Shown piece by piece: positions 22,654 through 33,249 of a DNA stretch of 64,000 nt. Positions within the stretch are counted from its first letter, which is position 1; every line of letters starts with the position of its first letter. The stretch covers positions 11,904,001 to 11,968,000 of the forward strand of contig NC_059416.1 of the NCBI RefSeq assembly GCF_905220565.1. Reading direction: 5' to 3'. The translations under genes were made by a program, and so were the position numbers. Under the pieces are notes generated by a model. It did no database searches, was not told the DNA's origin, and saw only the letters and a program-made list of their open reading frames with translations. The DNA is from Melitaea cinxia (Eukaryota > Arthropoda > Insecta > Lepidoptera > Nymphalidae).

Positions 22654-22870
22654 GAAACTTTATGCTAACATATAAACAGCGGTATTACAAGATACATTGT
22701 CTTATCCATCACCCACTCTTACAAATCAGTCTTAGTATTTAAGCGTTAAAATTATAAACGCAATTTGCAAAGTAGTATACAAAAATATCAAATAGGAAGA
22801 AAGAGATAGAGGATAAAAGAGTAAAGAGGAATGCAACGAAAAGATTTCTCTGTGTTATTACTATTATAAG

Positions 22871-23369
22871 TACCTGGGTGGCCGAGCATAACTCGGTATT
22901 TTTAGTAAATCGTGTTTTTTGGAAATTATATTTAAATACGAATTACATATTGATAAAATATGAATAATATTTTTCGATTTTACCGACACAATAATAAAAA
23001 AATGTGAACTGGTTATTTAAATAAAAAATCATGAAAGCAATTAAATTGAATGAAAAAAAAAGGAAAACATAATCGATCTGGAGACACGGGGATTTGTACC
23101 GTGGTCTTCTCGGTCGATCCCGATCGGCCGATTTCCCACCGAACTATTATAACTTTATTGCCAATTGCGAAATTTGCCTTCATATTCTAACGATATTGTA
23201 GCGCCATTTTTTCATTGCCTAAAAACAAGAATAAAACGACATTTTTCTAAAAATTAATCCTAGCTGGATCGATTTATCGCCCCGAAATCCCCTGCATACT
23301 TAAATTTCATGAAAATCGTTGGAGGCGTTTCCAGACTCAGATTATTAGTCAGAGAATTGCTCGTTTAAT
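22871..23369 (+). repeat. Repeat H, about 500-bp dispersed element
   Basis: Runs from 'tacctgggtggccgagcata' (small hairpin ccgag..ctcgg) to 'agagaattgctcgttta', with 'atgaaaatcgttggaggcgt' near the end. A tRNA-like stretch at about 23,082-23,150 has a box B complement-like 'gggatttgtaccgtgg' and 'ggtcgatcccgatcggccga'. I recall this as an abundant lepidopteran repeat. Its class (Helitron or SINE-related) is unsettled. Confidence 0.6.
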
Positions 23370-23621
23370 AGTATCAGATAGATTGTAGTCTTAATACGCG
23401 GAACCACTGTGAAAATAATAGGCTTGAAAAACTAGTTTTACTAAATTTATTTCAATTTTAAAACAAGCCAAGAAGTAAGAAAGGAAACATTTTCATCGTA
23501 AGGAGACATTGAATACGAAAAACATGACATGAAAAGCGTAAATTTTTTACAGGATCTTGTTTCATTGGTTGTACTAACAATATAAATTGTATAACTACGG
23601 TTCACATAATTTAATAATAAT

Positions 23622-23962
23622 ACGCTTCAGCCTGTAATATCCCACTACTGGGCCTGGACCTCTTTCCCCATGTAGGAGAAGGATCAGAGCTTAATCCACC
23701 ACGCTGCTCCAATGCGGGTTGGCGGATATATTCCCTACTATGAGTAACGATCGCTATCAGTTGTACATGATAACAACCGGGACCGACTGCTTAACGTGCT
23801 CTCCGAGGCACGGTGGGGAGACCCACAACTGCACAAACACCCAGACCACGGCAAACACCTGTATGGCCAATACAAATGTTTGTCATGTGCGGGGGTCGAA
23901 CCCGCAACCGCCATTGCAATCGGCACAATCCATGGCTGTGACCATTGCGCCAACGTGGCATC
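23622..23962 (-). repeat. SINE B, full length
   Basis: Tail 'cttcagcctgtaatatccca', body 'ttccctactatgagtaacga', 'ctctccgaggcacggtgggg', and head 'gtgcgggggtcgaacccgca', 'tgcgccaacgtggcatc'. Frames on both strands across it repeat in other copies and are not genes. Confidence 0.88.
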
Positions 23963-24049
23963 ACCCCGTATATTTTGTATCAATAAACGTCATTTTACTA
24001 TTTGAAAAATTGCTAAATTCAGATCCGTAGATACTAAGGAATTGATCGA

Positions 24050-24260
24050 TTGATCCTTTTTGCTCTTTTTCCTTTTTTCCATGTAAAAGAAAGGTTAAAG
24101 TTTAATCTGCCATGCTTTTCTACTTTGGGTTGGTGTATATATTTCCTACATTGAGTAAAATTTGTTACCAGGTGTCTGTGGTAACAATCGGGACCGACAG
24201 CTGTATGAACCATATCCATACCATTATATATATATAGTATATATATATATATGTATATCC
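24050..24260 (-). repeat. SINE B fragment plus (TA)n
   Basis: A diverged middle part of family B ('tctgccatgcttttctactt', 'gtgtatatatttcctacatt', 'aacaatcgggaccgacagct') followed by a (TA)n run at about 24,224-24,255. Confidence 0.65.
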
Positions 24261-24696
24261 AGACCAAAAAATAACAATTGTATAATTATACAAAACACAA
24301 TGTACTATATACATTAGAAATCTTAAGTGGAAACCGATCCAGCGGCGTCGTTTACGTTATCGACAGGCTTCAAGTGCAAAAGCAAAATTAAATTCACATC
24401 AGTGAGTTCTAAGGATAGTTATTTTACAAGTTGTATTAAAGTTATGATGTAAAAAATTAAGTTTTATTTTATATGTACTAAAAGCGTAATAATACTTGAG
24501 CAATTAATTCAATAACAAATATATATCGTCTCGTAAAATTATATTTATGACTTCCAATCATCATAAGTAAGATCATAAACTAGAGTGAACTAAGTTCTTG
24601 TTTAAAACTGCAATAAAATATACATAGTTATGAAATATATTTCCTACTCAGTCTTTACATCTTTATTTATTTATTTTGACATAATAATATATTTTC

Positions 24697-24901
24697 AGTC
24701 TTGACCTCGCAAACGTTTTTTTGCCATATATGCTATTGACCCCCTTAACCCCCCCCCCTTATAACTTAGGGGTATGAAAAATAGATATTGTTCGATTCTC
24801 AGACTTACCTAATATGCACACAAAATTTCATGAAAATCGGTCAAGCCGTTTCGGAGGAGTTTAACTACAAACACCGCGACACGAGAATTTTATACATTCG
24901 A
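24697..24901 (-). mobile_element. Non-autonomous Helitron (CTAG family K)
   Basis: Minus-strand copy of the family seen intact at 38,052-38,258: 'acctcgcaaacg', a C-rich run, 'acaaaatttcatgaaaatcg', 'aagccgtttcggaggagttt', 'gcgacacgagaattttatac'. The 5' TC dinucleotide (ga at 24,900-24,901 on this strand) is followed by T, as expected for A|TC insertion. The 3' CTAG is decayed. Confidence 0.7.
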
Positions 24902-25062
24902 TTAATTTAAAAGTATTAACATTGCGCGAGAAAGACTTAACTAATTTTTTTACAGATATTAATTTTCTTTGGGAATCTCTAAAATAGGCAAGTATGACCA
25001 ACATACATTTGATACGCATTATTAAGTATTATCAGTTGTTTTTAAAGAATCTTTATAAAGAA

Positions 25063-25490
25063 CTAGCGATCCGACCCGGCTTCGCACGGGTGCGATGCTG
25101 ATACTAAATATAAAACATCATCACACCATCACAGAGCCTTACGCAGTCCACTACTGGACATAGGCCTCCGAAAGTTCACGCCGAAAATGGCGTGAACTCA
25201 TGTGTTTTGCCCATAGTCACCACGCTGGGCAGGCGGGTTGGTGACCAATATAAAATATAAAATAAATATTTGCAATATAAGCGCAAAAATGTGTTTTTTT
25301 ACGACATCACACTAGAAACCTCTAAAACTATCAGTGTTCCTCTACTATATTATGTATGTATTACACATATAAACCTTCCTCTGGAATCAATCTATTTACA
25401 AAAGACATCCGCATCAAAATCCGTTGTGTAGTTTTAAAGATCTAAGCACACAGAAAGCGGGAAGCGACTTTGTTTTATACTATATAATGT
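25063..25490 (-). mobile_element. Non-autonomous Helitron with nested SINE
   Basis: The 3' end (minus strand) is at 25,063, where CTAG follows A at 25,062. It has the typical subterminal hairpin 25,074-25,078 / 25,087-25,091 (acccg / cgggt). The body to about 25,490 matches 20,409-20,692. A 131-bp stretch, 25,116-25,246, is a later SINE A insertion. Confidence 0.8.
25107..25255 (-). repeat. SINE A short form, 9-bp TSD
   Basis: Element 25,116-25,246 flanked by aatataaaa at 25,107-25,115 and 25,247-25,255. Contains only the 3' part of SINE A, from 'ggtcaccaacccgcctgccc' to the tail (minus strand). Lies inside the Helitron at 25,063-25,490. Confidence 0.88.
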
Positions 25491-25643
25491 ATGTGTTATT
25501 AGACTTTTATTATAAAAATGGTCCACTGGCTAGCAATATTCTTTTTCATTAAATATTAATTTTAAGTTCACACAAGAGTCTCCTACTAATTGCTTTTCGG
25601 TGCATTTTATGAAAATAGATTTGCTCTTTAATTTACCCTAATT

Positions 25644-25787
25644 ATAGGGGATAATAATCCGCCTGCCCAGCGTGGTGACTATGGGCAAAACACATGAGTT
25701 CACGTTATTTTTGGCGTAAACTTGTGGAGGCCTATGTCCAGCAGTGGACTGTATAGGCTGTAATGATGATGATGATAGGGGATAATA
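25644..25787 (+). repeat. SINE A short form, 13-bp TSD
   Basis: Element 25,657-25,774 (118 bp) flanked by ataggggataata at 25,644-25,656 and 25,775-25,787. Starts 'ccgcctgcccagcgtggtga' or one base away, and ends in an (atg)n tail. Confidence 0.92.
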
Positions 25788-25883
25788 CATAATTAGTTGA
25801 TAAATAATGTTTTAATACAAAAAATAATTTACGTCAGAATTTTTAAACTAAATATACCAAAAAATATAACTAATAATAGCAAT

Positions 25884-26308
25884 AAAAATCGGTCAAGTGC
25901 GAGTCGAACTAGCGCACCTGAGGCTCCGTAGAAAAATTATTAAAAATATTTTGATTAAATGTTGTAACTAAAAATTTATGCTTTTCGCAGCTTTTCCTTT
26001 ATCTGTGCTACGTATTGCATCGTAACAAATTTCAAGATTGTGAGTTTACGGGAAGAACCCTGTAGATTTTGATTCCTTTGCGAGTGACGAAAATTTGAGG
26101 CATAAACGGCTGTTTCTTTTGATTTCGTTGGCTTAAAAGCTTGATTTTGTCACAGCTCCAAAGGATAGTAGAGCTGAATATTTGATATGAATATCAACTT
26201 GATACCTCCACGCGTTCCTGAGAAAAAGGGTCTTGACAGACAGACGGACAGCAAAGTGATCTTATAAGTGTTCCGTTTTTTCCTTTTAAGGTACGGAACC
26301 CTAAAAAC
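25884..26308 (+). repeat. Repeat F, second copy
   Basis: Same landmarks as 6157-6593: 'aaaatcggtcaagtgcgagt', 'aactaaaaatttatgctttt', 'acagacagacggacagcaaa', 'gtacggaaccctaaaaa'. No coding potential. Confidence 0.75.
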
Positions 26309-27189
26309 TTGTAAAACTCTGGCTAACCCTAACGTTAATCTTTTCACTTATACCAAAAAATAATGAAAACCAAATAGCTAGTGACAGAGCAGTATTTTTG
26401 AGTTTTTTTTTTTTTTTTTTTTAATCAAAGCTTCAGTCTAATTCTCTTTTATTATCCCTCATACACGACTCAGCTCCGCTGCATTTGCGGTTGGAAAAGT
26501 TCGTCTACGAATCGAGGTCGGTTCTGCTTGATTGAAGCCTTTTAGTAATTTTCATATTATTAATTAAAACGGTTTAATAGCATAGTATAAAGAAGGATAT
26601 ATTTAAAGTTAAATTTATTTTCAAAATTATCTATATATTAATACGTGAAGAAAAAACTTTGTACCTCTTTTTACGAACATTGCACGGACGGAGGAGTATG
26701 ATATTTCGCACACTAAAGTTTATATAGAGTCGGAGTGCAGAATGCTTATATATTTTTTTTAATAATTCATAAAAATATATTAACTCAATAAAAAAACCTT
26801 ACACACACTACCATGTATTTGACATACACACGCATATTCCTTTTATTGATTGTCAAAGTGTGTAGTCAAATTGAAAAATTTAAAAATCTCTTTATTTTCA
26901 TTTTTTTTTTTTCTTTAATTTAATTTTTTAATTATGGTCGAATTTGGACCTCACTAGTATTAAATATTATGTATTTAAGAATATTTAAAATAGTCTTCGT
27001 AGAGAAAATAGGAATGTAAGGTTAATTGGTTATTCACTTATTATCACAACTTACATTAATATTAGATTGAGTAAGTTTCAGTTTGTTAGTAACACATTAA
27101 ATTAATAATTTACATACAGCAACACAGGAACGAACAAATAAATGTTTCTGACGTTTAAAAAGTAATGTAATAATGTGATTATTTGGTCT
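26309..27189. other. AT-rich interval, poly(T) tract
   Basis: Contains a poly(T) run at about 26,401-26,422 and otherwise AT-rich DNA up to the LINE. No gene called. Confidence 0.5.
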
Positions 27190-27376
27190 ATTCTCGACAT
27201 TTAAGGACATTGGAGAGAGAATTGTGGTTGTGTGCAAGTTTCGTAAGTTCTTGCGCGGCTATTTTTCTGTTTAATATATTGATACCTTTCTGTTGTAAAA
27301 CCTCTATCCTATTGTGTTTTGTGTTGTGTGATTGTCATTCTGTAAGTATATTTGTGTAGTTTTTACTTGTTTTAAA

Positions 27377-28735
27377 ATGGATAATGAACCGCCGGATCCT
27401 GGTGGAGGTTATATGAGTACGGCAGTTTCAATGGATTCGAATGTATCCAACAGAAAAAGGCGGCCCGAATCGGATATTGCTCTCCAGGCCAAGAAATCGT
27501 CGTCTTCCGCCCTTGAAACACCATCTATTCAACTGACTTACGTTCATCCGGACTATGATAAAGGAAAAAACAAATACTCGTCAAATGATGTTGCCCCTTT
27601 CGTGGTTCACGTGTCAAGACATGAAACAGTACCAAACACAGGTGCTTTCCTGCGTCCAATACAATTCGGCCATTTTCTTTACAAAAATAATATCAATAAT
27701 GTTGTGATGGATGGAATTAAAAGAGTTGGACGCAACCGTGTATTAATAGAATTTAAGACAGATGAACACGCCAATGCTTTCTTAGACCACTCAGCATTAC
27801 CTGCAGGTGGATATATAGCAGCAATTCCAGTATTTAGCATTTCCCGAATGGGAATTATTCGAGAAGTACCTGTAGAGTGGTCTACGGAAGAACTGGTGGA
27901 AAATATTGAAGTCCCTAATGGTGTTGGAAAAGTTATTCGGGCCCGGAGACTGAGCCGAAAATCATATAATGAAAATAATACCCCCATTTGGATCCCTACA
28001 CAAACAGTAGTTTTAACTTTCTCTGGACAAAAACTTCCCCCTCGTGTTTTTTGTTATTTTACTTCTTTACCGGTTGAAACCTACATTCTGCCAACAATCC
28101 AATGCAATAATTGTTGTCGATTTGGTCATGTAAAGGCTCAGTGTAGATCAAAACCGAGGTGCTTCAAATGTTCACAAATGCACGAGGGCGAAACATGCTC
28201 TGTCCAATCCCTGTCCTGTTTATTTTGCTCTGGTGCGCATGCAGCAAATGATAATTCTTGTCCTGAGCATTCTAGACAAAAAGCTATAAAATTAGTTATG
28301 TCGCAGGAAAGTGTTTCATACCTTGAAGCCTCTGCTAGATTCCCACAGGTACGTAGATCATTTGCTGACACAGCTAGGAATACGCCTCTTATTTCTAACC
28401 CTGTCAATACACAATATTCCCCTACTTCTACTTCATATAGAAAAACTACATTTACCCCAGCCCGTCCAATCGCACCTGCTAGCCCAGGTTATGACAGACA
28501 AGCGCATCAAAATATAGTCCAACCCCCTAGTTCATCCCTACCTGATGGGTGTGCTTTCCCACAAGAGAATATTTCCCCTAATGATAACTTTTTGGAACTA
28601 CTAACCTCTATTCTCATTAGTATGATTTCCCGGTTCAGTGACACCGGGCTACCGAACAATATTCGTAAAAACCTATCTCAGCTGTCTTTATTATTGCAAA
28701 ATGTCCCTGAATCTAATCCAGTGGAACTGCCGTAG
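27377..28735 (+). CDS. LINE ORF1 nucleic-acid-binding protein
   Basis: 452 codons from the ATG at 27,377, the first ATG in a frame that is open further upstream; no internal stop. Gag-like ORF1 proteins bind the LINE RNA and form the ribonucleoprotein. The N-terminus is polar with a basic stretch (NRKRRPES). The middle part, residues about 85-225, looks like an RRM-type fold. Residues about 243-295 hold three zinc knuckles: CNNCCRFGHVKAQC (C-X2-C-X4-H-X4-C), CFKCSQMHEGETC and CLFCSGAHAANDNSC. A Pro/Ser-rich C-terminus follows. The frame overlaps the ORF2 start by 35 bp. Apparently intact. Confidence 0.9.
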   Translation: MDNEPPDPGGGYMSTAVSMDSNVSNRKRRPESDIALQAKKSSSSALETPSIQLTYVHPDYDKGKNKYSSNDVAPFVVHVSRHETVPNTGAFLRPIQFGHFLYKNNINNVVMDGIKRVGRNRVLIEFKTDEHANAFLDHSALPAGGYIAAIPVFSISRMGIIREVPVEWSTEELVENIEVPNGVGKVIRARRLSRKSYNENNTPIWIPTQTVVLTFSGQKLPPRVFCYFTSLPVETYILPTIQCNNCCRFGHVKAQCRSKPRCFKCSQMHEGETCSVQSLSCLFCSGAHAANDNSCPEHSRQKAIKLVMSQESVSYLEASARFPQVRRSFADTARNTPLISNPVNTQYSPTSTSYRKTTFTPARPIAPASPGYDRQAHQNIVQPPSSSLPDGCAFPQENISPNDNFLELLTSILISMISRFSDTGLPNNIRKNLSQLSLLLQNVPESNPVELP

Positions 28736-30077
28736 CATAAAGAATAAAAAACATGATTTTACATATATCTTAAAAAAATATAATCCATCAATTGTTGCCG
28801 TCCAGGAGACCTGGTTAAGGCCTGGTACTTCTTTTAGGTTACCGGGCTACGCTTGTCTCCGGGACGACAGAAGTGATGGAAAGGCTGGTACAGCCATTTT
28901 AATCTCTAGAAAATGTACATACTCATTCATCCATACATCTCATAGTGATAGTCTCAATGTTGTTGTTGTCCGTGCTTTAAATGTTTCATTTATATCTGTA
29001 TATATTCCTGTCCCCTCATCATCTGTGTTGTCTGAATTTTCCTCCATTTTATCCTCCTTAACCCCTCCTATAGTTGTTTTAGGTGATTTTAATTGTCATC
29101 ATATGTCATGGGGGTCATATTTCAGTGATAGTCTCTCCCTACTTTTACTAGACTTATTTGATGAATACAACCTCGTTGTACTTAATGATGGTTCTCCCAC
29201 ACGCAGGGTTTCACCTTTCCAGAATCCTAAGAGTGTTGTCGACCTTTCTTTAAGCTCCTGTAACATCTCAGCCCAATTTTCATGGTCAATTCTCAGTGAC
29301 TCTTTTGGCAGTGATCATTTTCCTATTCTCATTACATTTAGTCACACTCCTTCTCCTTCTATGATTAATTATCCATCCAGACAATCATTTAAATTGGCTA
29401 ACGCAGATTGGTCTCAGTTTGCTAACATAACTGATCAACAAATCCGCCAAATTCCTCCAGTCTCCGTTTACAATGTTCACATGCTTTACTCAGATTTTAA
29501 AAACGTTTTGTTAAATAGTGCAAAAAAAACGGTTCCTATTAAAAAAAGAGGCATTTATAGAATTTCTTCCCCACCATGGTGGGATTCCGAATGCACAAAT
29601 GCTTGTAGACGGCGTAAAGAGGCAGAGCGCTTGTATTCGGTATCTATGAGCTTAGAAAACTACCTGAATTACAAACATATTGCAGCACAGGTAAAAAGGT
29701 TACTTGCTCAAAAGAAAAAGAGTTGTTGGCTTGTGTTCTGTGAAAGCTTGTGTCCGTCTTCTCATCCCTCATTAGTGTGGCGAAATATTAAAAAATTCCG
29801 TGGTTCTTTTTCCCTTAATGATAGCCCTATGATTAATGACACTTCACTTTGGTTAGATTCCTTCTCTCAGAAGTTGGCTCCTGCATCGGCTCCGTCTTTT
29901 GAGGAAAGTCGCGTTTTTTTAAGTTCGTCGCGTACTCCCCTCAGTGAATTTGATCGCCCCTTTTCGCTGGAGGAGTTTCAATTGGTTTTAAATTCCTTAA
30001 AGGACTCTTCACCTGGTGTTGATGATATTCCTTACTCCTTTGTGGTAAGAAGTGGCCAACACAGAGGACTTGTCTAA
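28701..30077 (+). pseudogene. LINE ORF2 part 1: AP endonuclease
   Basis: The ATG at 28,701 lies inside the end of ORF1 in the +1 frame, which suggests reinitiation or frameshifting for ORF2 translation. The apurinic-type endonuclease that nicks the target is visible: NLIQWNCRS, AVQETWLRPG (catalytic Glu), VVLGDFNCHHMSW (Asp/Asn) and GSDHFPIL (Asp-His). All expected catalytic residues are present. The frame leaves the LINE protein just after PGVDDIPYSFVV and stops at 30,077. The next segment continues in another frame, so one base was lost (or two gained) at about 30,045-30,062. Confidence 0.88.
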
Positions 30078-31108
30078 ATTTTTTAAATTCCATTTTTCAA
30101 TCGGAAATTCCTCCAGAGGAATGGGGGACTCAAATCATTATACCTATCTTAAAGCCGGGAAAGCTTGGTAATGATCCTTCTTCTTATCGCCCAATTGCTC
30201 TATCATCAACCCTGGCAAAAATTTTAGAGCACCTCATTAAAAATAGGCTTGAGTGGATCGTAGAGAACAATGGCATTCTTTCCAAGACTCAGTTCGGTTT
30301 TCGAAAAGGTCGCAGTACAGTAGATAGCCTCAGTATCTTCATTACTGATATCCGCACTGCCTTCTCAAAAAACGAATCATTGGTGGGAGTGTTCCTTGAC
30401 GTGTCGTCCGCCTACGATAATGTGCTTCTTCCGGTGCTCAGGCAAAAGATGCTTCATCTGAGTCTTCCTGTGAAGATAGTAAATTATGTCTGCAATTACT
30501 TGTCAACCCGTTCTATTATAGTTAATTATCAAAATTCCACCCTCCTACCTAGGAAAGTTTGGAAAGGTCTTCCCCAAGGTTCGGTACTTAGCCCTCTTTT
30601 ATATAATATTTATACTAACGACCTTGACCTTTCAGTTAGTTCTTTCTGCAATGTTTTGCAATATGCGGACGATGTGGCATTGTACATTTCTGGCACGGAT
30701 ATACTAGAATGCTCTAACCGACTTAATTCCTCTATTTATTATTTAAATGAGTGGTTGGATAGACATGGTTTATCCATATCTACCGAAAAAAGTAGTGTGG
30801 TCGTGTTCTCTAGGAGGAGATCTATACCTAATGTAATAATAGTTTCAGACAACCAAGTTTTCCCGGTTAGGGATTGTGTTAAATTTTTAGGAGTATTCCT
30901 TGACTCAAGAATGACTGGCTCTCAACATGTTAATCATGTTCTAAATAAGTCAGAAAATAATGTCAATATTCTTCGCTCACTTTCTGGAGTGTGGTGGGGT
31001 TCGCATCCCTACACACAGAAGCTCCTCTATAATGCTCTGGTCCGCAGTCACTTTGACTATGGAGTTTTTCTACTTGAGCCCTGTAATAAAACCTGTATAA
31101 AATGTTAG
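30062..31108 (+). pseudogene. LINE ORF2 part 2: reverse transcriptase
   Basis: Continues ORF2 after the first frameshift with no stop to 31,106-31,108. Reverse transcriptase motifs in order: SSYRPIALSSTLAKILE, FGFRKGRST, VFLDVSSAYDNV (motif A Asp), GLPQGSVLSPLLYNIY (motif B) and YADDVALY (motif C, with both catalytic Asp). The polymerase core looks intact in sequence. A second frameshift at about 31,095-31,106 moves the rest of the protein to a third frame. Confidence 0.9.
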
Positions 31109-32099
31109 ATAGGGTACAATCTAAATCACTTCGCATAATTATAGGGGCTATGAAGTCTTCCCCTATCAAGGCTATGCAGGTGGAATGTGTTGATCCACCC
31201 CTACATCTGCGACGTCAGTACCTTGCTGATAGGTTTATCTTTAAAGCTCTCCAAGACTCTCAACATCCACTTATTCGTAAGCTTAGTGTTCTGTCCCAGC
31301 TTACTTCTTCCTCCATCTATTGGTGCCATAAAGATATCCCCTGTCTCCTTAAGAGTTACCTAAAGTTTACATCTCTACCATGCCCAGTTGCTCAATTCAG
31401 ACTTAACCCTCTTTATGATACCCCCTTTTCTTCGGTTGTCTTCTCCCCCAAGATTATCCTAGATTTACCCATAAGTAAGGATTACATGGTGGCCAACTCT
31501 CAATTCAATTCTGTTATGAACAGACAGTTTAAGGACTGGTTAATTATATATACTGATGCATCTAAATTGTCTGAGTTGGATTGTGTGGGTGTGGCTGTCT
31601 GGATTCCGAAAGTCAATGTTATTTTAAATTACAGATTACCACCAATATCCTCGGTTTTTACAGGTGAAGTTTTGGCTATTCTTGAAGCTCTTAAATTTGT
31701 TGAGTCACACCGTCTTGACAAATCCATTATTATTACTGACTCGAAGAGTGCTCTACAAGCAATTACTTCTAATCAATTTCGAACAAAGTCAAGATTTCCG
31801 TTAATCCTGAAAATGAAACATATACTTTTTAATTTGAATAATAACAATATTAAAGTTGAGCTGGGTTGGGTTCCTAGCCACTGTGGTATAGTTGGCAATG
31901 AGAATGTCGATCTTTACGCTAAGGAGGCAACTAGGTCCGGAGGTCTTAGTCAATTTAAGGTTTATTGTCAGGACGTCATTTCTCTTGCAAAAATTCATTT
32001 ATCCTCAGTCTGGAATGAACTGTGGATGCAGTCTAGTAGAACTACGGGAAGGCACTATGCTGATATCCAAAGGCAAATACCCTCCAAACCTTGGTTTTT
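31102..32099 (+). pseudogene. LINE ORF2 part 3: thumb and RNase H
   Basis: Continues as LDRVQSKSLRIIIGAMKSSP, typical of the region after the polymerase core, then a ribonuclease H domain: IIYTDASK (Asp), TGEVLAILEAL (Glu), IITDSKSAL (Asp) and GWVPSHCGIVGNENVD (His and Asp). All expected acidic residues are present. The native frame ends at the nested insertion point. Beyond 32,099 it runs into foreign sequence and stops at 32,145. Confidence 0.9.
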
Positions 32100-32942
32100 G
32101 TCGAAACGGCTGGTGTCACCAGGGTGTTCTTCCCTGACGCGATAGCCGCATACAGAATCACGAGCAAAATAGGGGTGGACTGGTTTGTCACCCAAGCGTT
32201 GACGGGGCATGGCGGATTCTCCGAATACTTGTACCGCTTCAAGTGTAAGGAGAGTCCGTCGTGCGTCTGCGACCCTGGGTGCTCCGAGTCCGTCCTCCAC
32301 GTCCTCCTGGAGTGTCCAATATTTGCCTACGAGAGGCTACGCTTAGAAAATGAAATAGGCGTACAAATGATAATAGGAAACTTGTGCGAAGTAATTAAAA
32401 ATAAAGCAAGCAGAGAACTGTTCCTACAGTATTGCAAGAAAATAGTTAAAGCCGTTAATATTAGAAATAAGACTCAGTAAAATTATGTTTTCTGAATATA
32501 ATTGTATATTGTAGTATAACATAAGCAAATAAGATTTAAGTAGGAATAGTATAAGAATTAGAATAGCTTCCAATTGTAAAAATTAGTGTAATTTTTACTA
32601 GAAGTAAGAATAAGTATATAAGAGAATCTGTAAATATAAAACCAATGTAATAAAATAAAATAGTATTAAGAAAAGTATGCTAAAATGTAAATAAAATTAT
32701 TGTACGCAAACCCCACTCATTTCCCAAGAGTTCATTAATTTTAAGTAATATAGAAGTAGGTAGAATAGATTAGATGGGAACCCACCCAGTGTGTGAATGA
32801 GGAATGAATGACAGAAAGAACTAGTATGCTGAATGAAAGTACGAGAGGAATAATAGCGAGAACTGGAATGATTGAGTAGAGTAGGACAGTCTCACACCCA
32901 AGTGTGGGGGTCTAAAAAAAAAAAAAAAAAACCTTGGTTTTT
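32089..32942 (+). mobile_element. Nested 5'-truncated R1-like LINE
   Basis: Inserted DNA about 32,100-32,930 (831 bp) with poly(A) at 32,914-32,930. The host sequence ccttggttttt at 32,089-32,099 is repeated at 32,932-32,942; the A-run makes one or two bases ambiguous. Only the C-terminal ORF2 end and the 3' UTR remain. It interrupts the I-clade ORF2 downstream of RNase H, so it is younger than its host. Confidence 0.92.
32100..32480 (+). pseudogene. C-terminal ORF2 fragment of R1-like LINE
   Basis: Open frame ending in TAA at 32,478-32,480. The segment ALTGHGGFSEYLYRFKCK leads to the CCHC zinc finger CVCDPGCSESVLHVLLEC (C-X1-C-X8-H-X4-C), the DNA/RNA-binding C-terminus of R1-clade ORF2 proteins. 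A lysine-rich tail of about 50 residues follows and then the stop. No helicase follows the finger here, unlike the family inferred for 17,540-18,018. No promoter or start, so it is a dead fragment. Confidence 0.8.
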
Positions 32943-33249
32943 TAAGTACTACAAAGCGGCCAAGTATGTATGTTCCACAATATGCTGACTTCGCCTTGGT
33001 CATTCTTGCAACCCTGTCTTTCTAGCCAAATTAAGAATAAGAGACAGCTCCCTTTGTGAATGCGGATTAGACGAAGGCTCCCGTGAACACATATTTTTTA
33101 GCTGCTCACAAAATGTATCCTCACTATATAATTTTCTTCCGCCTGTTATCCCACGCCCTACTGATTTTAAATCTGTGCTATCCTTTGTACATACACCATT
33201 TGTTGATACTTTGTGTGCGTTTATTGTAGAAAATAACATTAGACTATAG
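32943..33249 (+). pseudogene. LINE ORF2 part 4: C-terminal CCHC region
   Basis: The host LINE frame resumes after the nested element. It meets an in-frame TGA at 32,986-32,988, then LRLGHSCNPVFLAKLRI and the CCHC finger CECGLDEGSREHIFFSC, ending at TAG 33,247-33,249. The TGA sits where an Arg codon (CGA) would be expected before LRLGH, so a C-to-T change is a likely cause. The 3' UTR runs from 33,250 to the (GAA)n tail at 33,475-33,487. Confidence 0.88.

Noticed and set aside
23719..24030. Overlapping frames of 69-103 codons on both strands
   Set aside because: They lie in SINE B and equivalents appear in other copies (52.9, 62.4 kb) with stops and frame shifts; no conserved protein.
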